From contig DASTGO010000102.1 in NCBI GenBank assembly GCA_035719045.1, positions 1 to 8,248 on the forward strand: DNA of 8,248 nt, given 5' to 3'. This stretch comes from DASTGO01 sp035719045 (GTDB lineage Bacteria > Actinomycetota > Actinomycetes > Actinomycetales > Kineosporiaceae). The notes beneath the pieces were generated by a model. The model did no database searches. It saw only the letters and a program-made list of their open reading frames with translations, and was not told where the DNA came from. The position numbers were made by a program, and so were the translations under genes. Positions 1 to 5,059 of the stretch are shown here, piece by piece. How positions within the stretch are numbered: position 1 is the first letter of the stretch; the number at the start of each line of letters is the position of its first letter.

Positions 1-1614
1 CTCGCCCTCGCCGCGACGGGTCCGCCCGCCGGGGCGCCGCCCGCGCTCGCCGCGCTCGCCGCGTTTGCCGCGTCCACCGGTCTCGCCGAGGTCCTCGACC
101 TCCTCGGCGTCCAGGCCGGCGCGGGTCCGGGAGGACTCCGGCAGCCGGCCCTTCACCTCGGCGGGGATGTCCAGGTCGGAGTACAGGTGCGGGGACGACG
201 AGTAGGTCTCGGCCGCCTCCGGGATACCCAGGTCGAGGGCCTTGTCGATGAGCGACCAGCGCATCACCTCGTCCCAGTCGACGAAGGTGATCGCGGTGCC
301 GGTGTTGCCGGCCCGGCCGGTGCGCCCGATCCGGTGCAGGTAGGTCTTCTCGTCCTCGGGGCACTGGTAGTTGACCACGTGGGTGACGTCGTCGACGTCG
401 ATACCCCGCGCCGCCACGTCGGTGGCGACCAGCACGTCGATCTTGCCGTTGCGGAACGCCCGCAGCGCCTGCTCCCGGGCGCCCTGGCCGAGGTCGCCGT
501 GGATCGCGGCGGCGGCGAACCCGCGCTCGTCGAGCTCCTCGGCGACCTTGGCGGCGGTCCGCTTGGTCCGGGCGAACACGATGGTCAGGCCCCGGCCGCG
601 TGCCTGCAGGATCCGCGACAGCATCTCGACCTTGTCCAGGGCGTGCGCCCGGTAGACGAACTGCGCGGTCGCCTTGACGGTGGCGCCGGTGTCGTCGGGG
701 TCCGCGGCCCGGATGTGCGTGGGCTGGGTCATGAACCGGCGGGCCAGGGCCACCACAGGGCCCGGCATGGTCGCACTGAACAGCATGGTCTGCCGGCCGG
801 CCGGGGTCAGGGCGAGCAGCCGTTCGACATCGGGCAGGAAGCCCAGGTCGAGCATCTCGTCGGCCTCGTCGAGCACGGCGATCCGGGCGTGTCCGAGATC
901 CAGGTGTCCCTGCTGGGCCAGGTCGAGCAGCCGGCCCGGCGTGCCCACGACGACCTCGACACCCCTGCGCAGGGCCTCGACCTGCGGCTCGTACGCCCGA
1001 CCGCCGTACACGGTCAGCACCCGGGCCGAGCAGGACTTCGACGCGGTGTCCAGGTCACCGGCCACCTGGACGGCCAGTTCCCGGGTCGGCACGACGACCA
1101 GGGCCTGCGGCTTGCCGGGGGCGGCGACCTTGTCCCAGCCCTCTTCGCCGGGCCCGGTCACCCGCTGCAGCAGGGGGATGCCGAAGCCGAGCGTCTTGCC
1201 CGTGCCGGTCTTGGCCTGGCCGATGATGTCGTGGCCGGTCAGGGCCACCGGCAGGGTCATCGCCTGGATCGGGAAGGGGTGGGTGATCCCGACCCGGTCC
1301 AGCGAGGCCACGATGTCGGCCCGGACGCCGCAGTCCGCGAACGTCGGCTGGTGGACCGGCGCAGGCTCGGGCTCGTCGTCGATCTCGCTGGCCTCCTCCA
1401 GGTCGTCCTCGTCGCCCTCGAGGTCCTCGCCGTCGAGGTCGTCATCGAAGTCGTCGGCGTGGCCGTACCCCTCGCCGGGCTCGTCCTCGTCGAGGTCGTC
1501 CTCGTCGGTCAACTCGTCCTCGACGTCGGCCTCCGGGCGGCCATGGTCGAGGTCATCCGGCCCGTGCGGGCCGTCGGAGGTGTGCGGATATGCGGTGATG
1601 TCGTCCTGGGACAC
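1..1614 (-). CDS. rhlE: DEAD-box ATP-dependent RNA helicase (RhlE-like), 3' end beyond window
   Basis: ATP-dependent RNA unwinding enzyme of superfamily 2, cytoplasmic, expected in ribosome assembly or RNA turnover. The 538 codons in the window contain every core motif. F92 of the Q motif is followed by P115-I116-Q117. Motif I is AKTGTGKT (134-141), Ia PTREL (176-180), Ib TPGR (225-228), II DEAD (249-252) and III SAT (280-282). The second RecA domain has DVAARGID (399-406) and HRIGRTGRAG (427-436). Before the core lies a strongly acidic Asp/Glu-rich extension (about residues 14-85). After it comes a basic Gly/Arg tail (from about 508), still open at base 1. The GTG start at 1612-1614 was chosen because AGAAGG lies 5 nt upstream; an in-frame GTG at 1645-1647 is the alternative. 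It is transcribed divergently from the MiaE_2 gene, as I recall for Rv3211 (rhlE). The class is certain; the name rests on synteny. Confidence 0.95.
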   Translation of the reverse strand, partial: MSQDDITAYPHTSDGPHGPDDLDHGRPEADVEDELTDEDDLDEDEPGEGYGHADDFDDDLDGEDLEGDEDDLEEASEIDDEPEPAPVHQPTFADCGVRADIVASLDRVGITHPFPIQAMTLPVALTGHDIIGQAKTGTGKTLGFGIPLLQRVTGPGEEGWDKVAAPGKPQALVVVPTRELAVQVAGDLDTASKSCSARVLTVYGGRAYEPQVEALRRGVEVVVGTPGRLLDLAQQGHLDLGHARIAVLDEADEMLDLGFLPDVERLLALTPAGRQTMLFSATMPGPVVALARRFMTQPTHIRAADPDDTGATVKATAQFVYRAHALDKVEMLSRILQARGRGLTIVFARTKRTAAKVAEELDERGFAAAAIHGDLGQGAREQALRAFRNGKIDVLVATDVAARGIDVDDVTHVVNYQCPEDEKTYLHRIGRTGRAGNTGTAITFVDWDEVMRWSLIDKALDLGIPEAAETYSSSPHLYSDLDIPAEVKGRLPESSRTRAGLDAEEVEDLGETGGRGKRGERGERGRRPGGRTRRGEGE

Positions 1615-1723
1615 GGGTGCCTTCTGGTTGGGCGGGGGCCGACGCACCGGGCGCTGCGCGCTGCTCCGGCGGGCCTCTCCGCGGAGGGTCGGAAGCCGAT
1701 CGGCCGTCCGACCGGTCATCCGC

Positions 1724-1740
1724 GTACCAGCCGATGGTAC
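1724..1740. promoter_or_regulatory. Inverted repeat GTACCA-N5-TGGTAC in the divergent helicase/MiaE_2 region
   Basis: Two perfect 6-bp arms, GTACCA (1724-1729) and TGGTAC (1735-1740), flank a 5-nt spacer. On the minus strand the right arm overlaps TACCAT (1739-1734), which fits the actinobacterial TANNNT -10 pattern and would start a helicase transcript with a leader of about 110 nt. I see no convincing -35. It could be an operator over the helicase promoter or the base of a leader hairpin. Operator is an inference from position and symmetry. Confidence 0.35.
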
Positions 1741-1823
1741 CGGGTGCATCTCTCGTCACGGGGTGGACGCCCGGGTGGACCACACCTTCGGGTGGTCGCC
1801 CGACCTGGCCCCGCCACGGTGGA

Positions 1824-1829
1824 TACCCT
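1824..1829 (+). promoter_or_regulatory. -10 box TACCCT for a probable leaderless MiaE_2 transcript
   Basis: TACCCT matches TANNNT and ends 6 nt before the ATG at 1836, so transcription would begin on or next to the A of the start codon. There is no Shine-Dalgarno at normal distance from that ATG, which agrees with leaderless translation, common in actinobacteria. No clear -35 is visible. Confidence 0.45.
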
Positions 1830-1835
1830 GCGGAC

Positions 1836-2627
1836 ATGACCGACCAGCCGGGCCATGTCACCCCAGACGCCACCCCCGCGGCCCCTCTGGACGCCGGTCC
1901 GGGGCCCGTCCCCGCGACCGGTGTCCAGGCCACCCCGGAGCAGGTTTCGGCCCGGTCGGCGCAGATCGACCCGGCGTACGGGCAGGCCGTCGTCGACCTG
2001 CTCGGCCTCCTGGCGTACGGGCAGCTCACGGCCTTCTCCCGGCTGGCCTCGGATGCGGACCTGGCCCCCACCCTGGCCGCGAAGGCGGAACTGGCCGGGA
2101 TGGCCGTCACCGAGTTCGGCTACTTCGAGGCGCTGGCGGACCGGTTGCGGGTGATCGGCGCCGACCCGGAGACCGCGATGGAGCCGTTCGTGGCCGCCAT
2201 CGACGCCTTCCACGAGCGCACCGCGCCCTCGACCTGGCTGGAGAGCCTGGTCAAGGCCTATGTGGGGGACGGCATCGCCACGGACTTCTACCGGGAGATC
2301 AGCGCCTTCCTCGACCCGGCCACCCATGACCTGGTGACCCGGGTGGCGGCCGGCAGCGGCCAGGCGGAGTTCGCCGTGCGCGAGGTCCGGGCCGCGATCG
2401 CGGCCGACCAGCGGGTGGCGGGCCGGCTTGCGCTGTGGGGACGGCGGCTGGTCGGCGAGGCGCTGAGCCAGGCGCAGCGGGTCGCCGCGGACCGTGACGG
2501 CCTGGCCGCGCTGCTGGTCGGCTCCGCGGACCGCCCCGGCGCGGACCTCGCCGAACTGGTGAAGATGTTCGGGCGGCTCACCGAGCAGCACAGCCGCCGG
2601 ATGGCCGCCCTCGGCCTGTCGGCCTGA
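1836..2627 (+). CDS. Ferritin-like fold protein, MiaE_2 (PF13794) type
   Basis: A 263-residue, probably cytoplasmic, mostly alpha-helical protein. The first 40 or so residues are a Pro/Ala-rich disordered leader. A four-helix ferritin-like domain follows. Helix A carries AYGQLTAF (60-67). Helix B carries E85 and E93-F-G-Y96. A further helix carries W134-L-E136-S-L-V-K-A-Y-V-G-D-G. A later segment has SGQAEFAVREVRAAI (Q176, E178), then GRRLVGEALSQAQ. I recognise the family by this pattern and by its place beside an RhlE-like helicase. The family is named after the tRNA hydroxylase MiaE, but I know of no proof of that activity in actinobacteria. Several positions where I expect Glu or His metal ligands hold Gln or Tyr, so diiron binding is doubtful. 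The ATG at 1836 was preferred because a TANNNT box sits 6 nt upstream; an in-frame ATG at 1617 would add a low-complexity leader inside the promoter region. The family call is good; the function is open. Confidence 0.85.
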   Translation: MTDQPGHVTPDATPAAPLDAGPGPVPATGVQATPEQVSARSAQIDPAYGQAVVDLLGLLAYGQLTAFSRLASDADLAPTLAAKAELAGMAVTEFGYFEALADRLRVIGADPETAMEPFVAAIDAFHERTAPSTWLESLVKAYVGDGIATDFYREISAFLDPATHDLVTRVAAGSGQAEFAVREVRAAIAADQRVAGRLALWGRRLVGEALSQAQRVAADRDGLAALLVGSADRPGADLAELVKMFGRLTEQHSRRMAALGLSA

Positions 2628-2641
2628 GCCCGGCCTGTCGG
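2612..2641 (+). repeat. 11-bp direct repeat spanning the MiaE_2 stop codon
   Basis: CGGCCTGTCGG occurs at 2612-2622 and again at 2631-2641, a 19-bp period, and a shorter CTGTCGGC follows at 2643-2650. The first copy encodes the last residues of the MiaE_2 protein and the second lies after its stop. It looks like a small slippage duplication; no function is suggested. Confidence 0.4.
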
Positions 2642-2660
2642 ACTGTCGGCCCGAACCTGA

Positions 2661-2711
2661 GCTCCCGGGGCGCCCGCGCGGCCTGCCGTGGGCGGGCACC
2701 CCGAGGGGAGC
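2661..2711. terminator. GC-rich hairpin between convergent genes, likely bidirectional terminator
   Basis: GGGGCGCCCGC (2667-2677) pairs with GCGGGCACCCC (2692-2702) with a single mismatch around a 14-nt loop. Below it, GCTCCC (2661-2666) pairs with GGGAGC (2706-2711) after a 3-nt bulge (2703-2705). The total is about 17 paired positions in the 90-bp gap between the stop codons of the MiaE_2 gene (2627) and the DUF3107 gene (2718). There is no U-tract, which is usual for actinobacterial terminators. Location and stem length support transcription termination from both sides. Confidence 0.65.
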
Positions 2712-2717
2712 CAGAGG

Positions 2718-2942
2718 TCAGATCGAGCCGAAGCCGACCCGGCGGGACTCCGGAGCGCCGATCTCGACGTAGCCGATCAGCGGCCCCGGGACGAGCACCA
2801 GCCGGCCCCGCTCGTCGGTCAGGTTGAGCAGGGAGCCCTTCGCGACGGCCTCCTCGACGGCCGCAGCCACCTCGGCCGGGGACAGCTCCGACTCCAGCAC
2901 CACTGCGCCCGGAACGTCCCGAACGCCGATCTTGACCTCCAC
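2718..2942 (-). CDS. DUF3107 small protein (TB9.4-like)
   Basis: A 74-residue actinobacterial protein of unknown function. It begins VEVKIGVRDVPG, has a central helical stretch (SPAEVAAAVEEAVAKGSLL), then LTDERGRLVLVP, and ends YVEIGAPESRRVGFGSI. These are the signature segments I recall for DUF3107 and M. tuberculosis TB9.4 (Rv3208A). The GTG start at 2940-2942 is preferred over the ATG at 2981: GGAGG lies 5 nt before it, the family normally begins at (M/V)EVKIG, and 74 residues is the usual length. It follows the TetR gene on the same strand after a 142-bp gap, so it may be co-transcribed or use its own promoter; a minus-strand TAGCCT at 3087-3082 is a weak -10 candidate. There is no membrane segment or signal peptide, so it should be cytoplasmic. 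The family call is strong; the role is unknown. Confidence 0.88.
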   Translation of the reverse strand: MEVKIGVRDVPGAVVLESELSPAEVAAAVEEAVAKGSLLNLTDERGRLVLVPGPLIGYVEIGAPESRRVGFGSI

Positions 2943-3084
2943 GATGCCCTCCAGGTCTTCGCCGGCCAGGACCGGTGCCACCGCGGCAGGTCCGCCGCAG
3001 GCGCCGTCTCGTACGCCGTTGCCGTCAGCTCACACACACCTGCGGCCGGGACCACCCAAAGCGGTCACCGGACGCCTGGTCAGG

Positions 3085-3753
3085 CTAGCCGACACCCGGC
3101 CGGGTGTTCCCGCCGGGCACGCCGTCGGTCTTCGGGAAGCCGCGGATGCCCCGCCAGGACAGCTGGGCGACCAGGCGGTCGGCCAGCTCCCGTGGCATCG
3201 TCTTGCCGGTGCCCACCCAGTAGCGGGCGGTGGTGTTGGCCATGCCGGCCAAGGCCACGCCCAGCAGCACGGCCTCCTGTTCCGGGAGTCCGGTGTCCTC
3301 CTGGATGACGTCCGCGATCGCCTGCGCCACCTCAGCGGAGGACCGGTCGACGATCGCCCGGACCTCCTCGTCATTGGTCAGGTCGGACTCGAAGACCAGC
3401 CGGAACGCCTCGCCGTCGGCGTCGACGAACTCGAAGAAGGCCTGGATGGTGGCGGCCACCCGGAGCTTGTTGTCGGTCGTCGAGGCCAGTGCCCGGCGGA
3501 CCGCCGCCCTCAGCTCCTCGGTGTGCTGCTGGATCAGCGCGATGTACAGGTCCCGCTTGCCCGGGAAGTGCTGGTACAGGACGGGTTTGCTGACTCCCGC
3601 GCGCTCGGCGATCTCGTCCATGGCGGCGGCGTGGTACCCCTGCGCAACGAAGACCTCGCGGGCGGCGCCGAGCAGTTGGACGCGCCGGGCGCTGCGCGGC
3701 AGCCGGGCGCCACGGGCCCTGCTGTCGGTCGCGCGCATCTGCGGCGTGGTCAC
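3085..3753 (-). CDS. TetR-family transcriptional regulator
   Basis: A 222-residue one-component DNA-binding repressor, expected to act as a dimer in the cytoplasm. The N-terminal domain has the TetR first helix (RRVQLLGAAREVFVAQGY, 23-40) and then the helix-turn-helix MDEIAERAGVSKPVLYQHFPGKRDLY (45-70). The remainder is an alpha-helical ligand-binding and dimerisation domain of about 150 residues whose effector cannot be read from sequence. The GTG at 3751-3753 was chosen because GGAGG lies about 6-7 nt upstream; an upstream in-frame ATG at 3922-3924 would add 57 Pro/Arg-rich residues and run through the promoter palindrome. It is divergent from the DUF3152 gene and precedes the DUF3107 gene. 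Genes of this kind usually repress themselves and a divergent neighbour; a palindrome typical of TetR operators sits at 3901-3912. It matches Rv3208 by position. Confidence 0.93.
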   Translation of the reverse strand: MTTPQMRATDSRARGARLPRSARRVQLLGAAREVFVAQGYHAAAMDEIAERAGVSKPVLYQHFPGKRDLYIALIQQHTEELRAAVRRALASTTDNKLRVAATIQAFFEFVDADGEAFRLVFESDLTNDEEVRAIVDRSSAEVAQAIADVIQEDTGLPEQEAVLLGVALAGMANTTARYWVGTGKTMPRELADRLVAQLSWRGIRGFPKTDGVPGGNTRPGVG

Positions 3754-3900
3754 GGTGTTCCTCCGGCGGGTCGGCGCGTCACCGGGGTCGGCGGCGCGTG
3801 CTGGCTGCGGGGTCCGTACCGGGCTCGGTGGGCGACGGCTGCGGTGCGGGCCGGGCGGGGTGCGAAAGGGGCGGGGTGCACAAGGCAGGTGAGGGGATCC

Positions 3901-3912
3901 TACCGGTCGGTA
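3901..3912. promoter_or_regulatory. TetR-type operator candidate TACCG-GT-CGGTA
   Basis: A perfect palindrome with 5-bp arms and a 2-nt centre lies in the 267-bp gap between the divergent TetR and DUF3152 genes. It is framed by GGAT (3895-3898) and ATCC (3913-3916), which are also complementary but offset by 2 nt. On the minus strand TAGGAT (3902-3897) overlaps the palindrome and fits a -10 box, so a bound repressor would block it. A short ACCG/CGGT-type palindrome is common for TetR-family sites; binding by this regulator is inferred. Confidence 0.5.
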
Positions 3913-3931
3913 ATCCGCGATCACGGCCAGG

Positions 3932-3948
3932 TGGGGAGGTGTTCCCCA
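3932..3948. promoter_or_regulatory. Inverted repeat TGGGGA-N5-TCCCCA
   Basis: Perfect 6-bp arms (3932-3937 and 3943-3948) around a 5-nt spacer, between the TACCG palindrome and the DUF3152 start. It could be a protein-binding site or form a short hairpin in a transcript. No other evidence for either. Confidence 0.3.
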
Positions 3949-3965
3949 ACGACGGGCCTACCCCC

Positions 3966-3981
3966 CCGTTCCGGTGAACGG
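3966..3981. promoter_or_regulatory. Inverted repeat CCGTTC-CGGT-GAACGG
   Basis: Perfect 6-bp arms with a 4-nt centre, ending 39 bp before the DUF3152 start. A second symmetry, GTGA-ACGG-TCAC, overlaps its right side (3974-3985). Its place just upstream of the gene makes it an operator candidate. Confidence 0.35.
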
Positions 3982-4020
3982 TCACTGCGCCGCGGGCCGT
4001 TCGCATGGGATCCTCTGCCG

Positions 4021-4914
4021 GTGATCCGTCGCCGACCGCATGCCGGTCGCCACAGCATTGCGGCCCCGCGCAGCCCTCTCCGGCGGGTGGTGACGGCAAC
4101 CCTGGTCATGGTGCTGGTCGCCGGGCTCGCCGGGGCGGGGTACCTGGGCGGTCGCCGCCTGCTCGGCGGGTCCGGGGCGATCGTCACCGCCGCGGGGGAG
4201 GGGGCGCCGGGTGGTTCCGCCGGGCTCCCGGTCACCCTGCCGTCCTCGCCGGCCCCGACCGCCCCCGTGACGGCCTCCCCGTCGGCGGCGACGGCACCCG
4301 CGCCGGCGACCACCTCCGCCACCACAACCGCGGCGGAGGACTCCGCCGAGCTGACCGCCGCGGACCGGACCGCCGGGCTGCTGGCCAACACCGTCCCGCA
4401 GCGGGGTACGGGCCGCCTGGTCGTGGTGCCCGGTTCCGTCGACGCCCCCGGGGCGGGCCCGGTGAAGCGGGTCCGGGTGGAGGTCGAGGAGGGGTTGGAC
4501 GTCGACCCGGCCGCTTTCGCCGCCTTCGTCCTGGACACCCTCAACGACCCGCGCAGCTGGGGGAAGGGCGGCCGGATGACCTTCGCCCGGACCGGCGGCA
4601 GGGCGGACATCCGGGTGGTTCTGGCCAGCCCGGACACCTCCGTCAAGCTGTGCGCTCCGTTGGACACGATGGGCACGCTGTCCTGCGGGGTGGGGAACAC
4701 CGCCGTGCTCACCCTGTACCGCTGGGTGAAGGCGATCCCCGATTTCGGGGCGGACCGCACCGCCTACCGGCACTACGTGGTCAACCATGAGGTCGGGCAC
4801 ACCCTCGGGCACGGCCACGAACTCTGCCCTGGACCCGGCCGGGTCGCGCCGCTGATGATGCAGCAGACCAAGGGCCTGAAGGGCTGCCTGCCGAACGGCT
4901 GGCCCTACCCCTGA
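4021..4914 (+). CDS. DUF3152 family, membrane-anchored metzincin-like zinc metalloprotease homologue
   Basis: A 297-residue protein with a short Arg-rich cytoplasmic start, one hydrophobic segment (about residues 25-45), a Ser/Thr/Pro/Ala-rich linker (about 60-112) and an extracytoplasmic C-terminal domain. That domain carries H256-E-V-G-H260-T-L-G-H-G-H266, the HExxHxxGxxH zinc signature, followed by P277-L-M279-M280, which fits a metzincin Met-turn. Cys 211, 222, 269 and 289 could form two disulfides, in keeping with an exported domain. DUF3152 proteins such as Rv3207c are annotated as possible peptidases; I know of no substrate. The GTG at 4021 puts a basic stretch before the hydrophobic anchor. 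No good Shine-Dalgarno is present, but GATCCT ends 6 nt upstream and may be a degenerate -10 of a leaderless promoter. The open frame continues upstream to 2824, but that part is antisense to the TetR gene. The domain call is strong; proteolysis is inferred. Confidence 0.88.
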   Translation: MIRRRPHAGRHSIAAPRSPLRRVVTATLVMVLVAGLAGAGYLGGRRLLGGSGAIVTAAGEGAPGGSAGLPVTLPSSPAPTAPVTASPSAATAPAPATTSATTTAAEDSAELTAADRTAGLLANTVPQRGTGRLVVVPGSVDAPGAGPVKRVRVEVEEGLDVDPAAFAAFVLDTLNDPRSWGKGGRMTFARTGGRADIRVVLASPDTSVKLCAPLDTMGTLSCGVGNTAVLTLYRWVKAIPDFGADRTAYRHYVVNHEVGHTLGHGHELCPGPGRVAPLMMQQTKGLKGCLPNGWPYP

Positions 4915-4971
4915 CCGGCCGATGGGGCGGGGCCGCCGGCCGGAGGGGAGACTGGTCCGGCGGGCACGCGG

Positions 4972-4986
4972 TCCGGGCCGCCCGGA
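4972..4986. promoter_or_regulatory. Palindrome TCCGGGC-C-GCCCGGA upstream of moeZ
   Basis: Perfect 7-bp arms around a single base, in the 145-bp gap between the DUF3152 and moeZ genes. The 1-nt centre argues for a protein-binding palindrome more than a hairpin, although a 5-bp stem with a 5-nt loop is possible. GC-rich DNA makes such palindromes fairly common. Confidence 0.25.
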
Positions 4987-5009
4987 AGGTGTCCGCTCTG
5001 ACAGGGTGT

Positions 5010-5025
5010 CCCGCACGGGTGCGGG
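5010..5025 (+). other. Short hairpin CCCGCA-CGGG-TGCGGG in the moeZ leader
   Basis: A perfect 6-bp GC-rich stem with a 4-nt loop, ending 34 nt before the moeZ ATG. A -35-like CTGACA lies just upstream (4998-5003), without a properly spaced -10. The hairpin may end transcripts from the DUF3152 gene or sit in the moeZ leader; the sequence does not decide. Confidence 0.3.
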
Positions 5026-5059
5026 GTACGTCCGGCCCGTCGCCGGGGAGGTCCGCAGG

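Noticed and set aside
187..2329. Long plus-strand open frames of about 550 codons across the helicase region (187-1839 and 674-2329)
   Set aside because: They are antisense to the helicase or out of frame with the MiaE_2 gene, have low-complexity Arg/Gly/Ser products and no motifs; they stay open because GC-rich codons rarely make stops.
3028..3042. Short CA-rich run between the TetR and DUF3107 genes
   Set aside because: Only about four CA units; too short to call a microsatellite or a regulatory element.
3754..3924. 57-residue N-terminal extension of the TetR protein from ATG 3924
   Set aside because: The added residues are Pro/Arg-rich, would be coded through the operator candidate, and the GTG at 3753 has a clear ribosome-binding site.
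3894..4014. GGGATCCT occurring at 3894-3901 and 4007-4014
   Set aside because: An 8-bp word containing a 6-bp palindrome can recur by chance in a short GC-rich region; no symmetry or spacing makes it convincing.
2824..4020. Upstream extension of the DUF3152 reading frame
   Set aside because: It runs antisense through the DUF3107 and TetR genes and the promoter region; a basic stretch followed by a hydrophobic anchor begins naturally at GTG 4021.
4786..4818. DUF3152 as a cysteine-releasing protease for a MoeZ-loaded carrier, like the JAMM protease Mec of the CysO pathway
   Set aside because: The zinc motif is HExxHxxGxxH, not JAMM, and the N-terminal anchor places the domain outside the cytoplasm where MoeZ acts.
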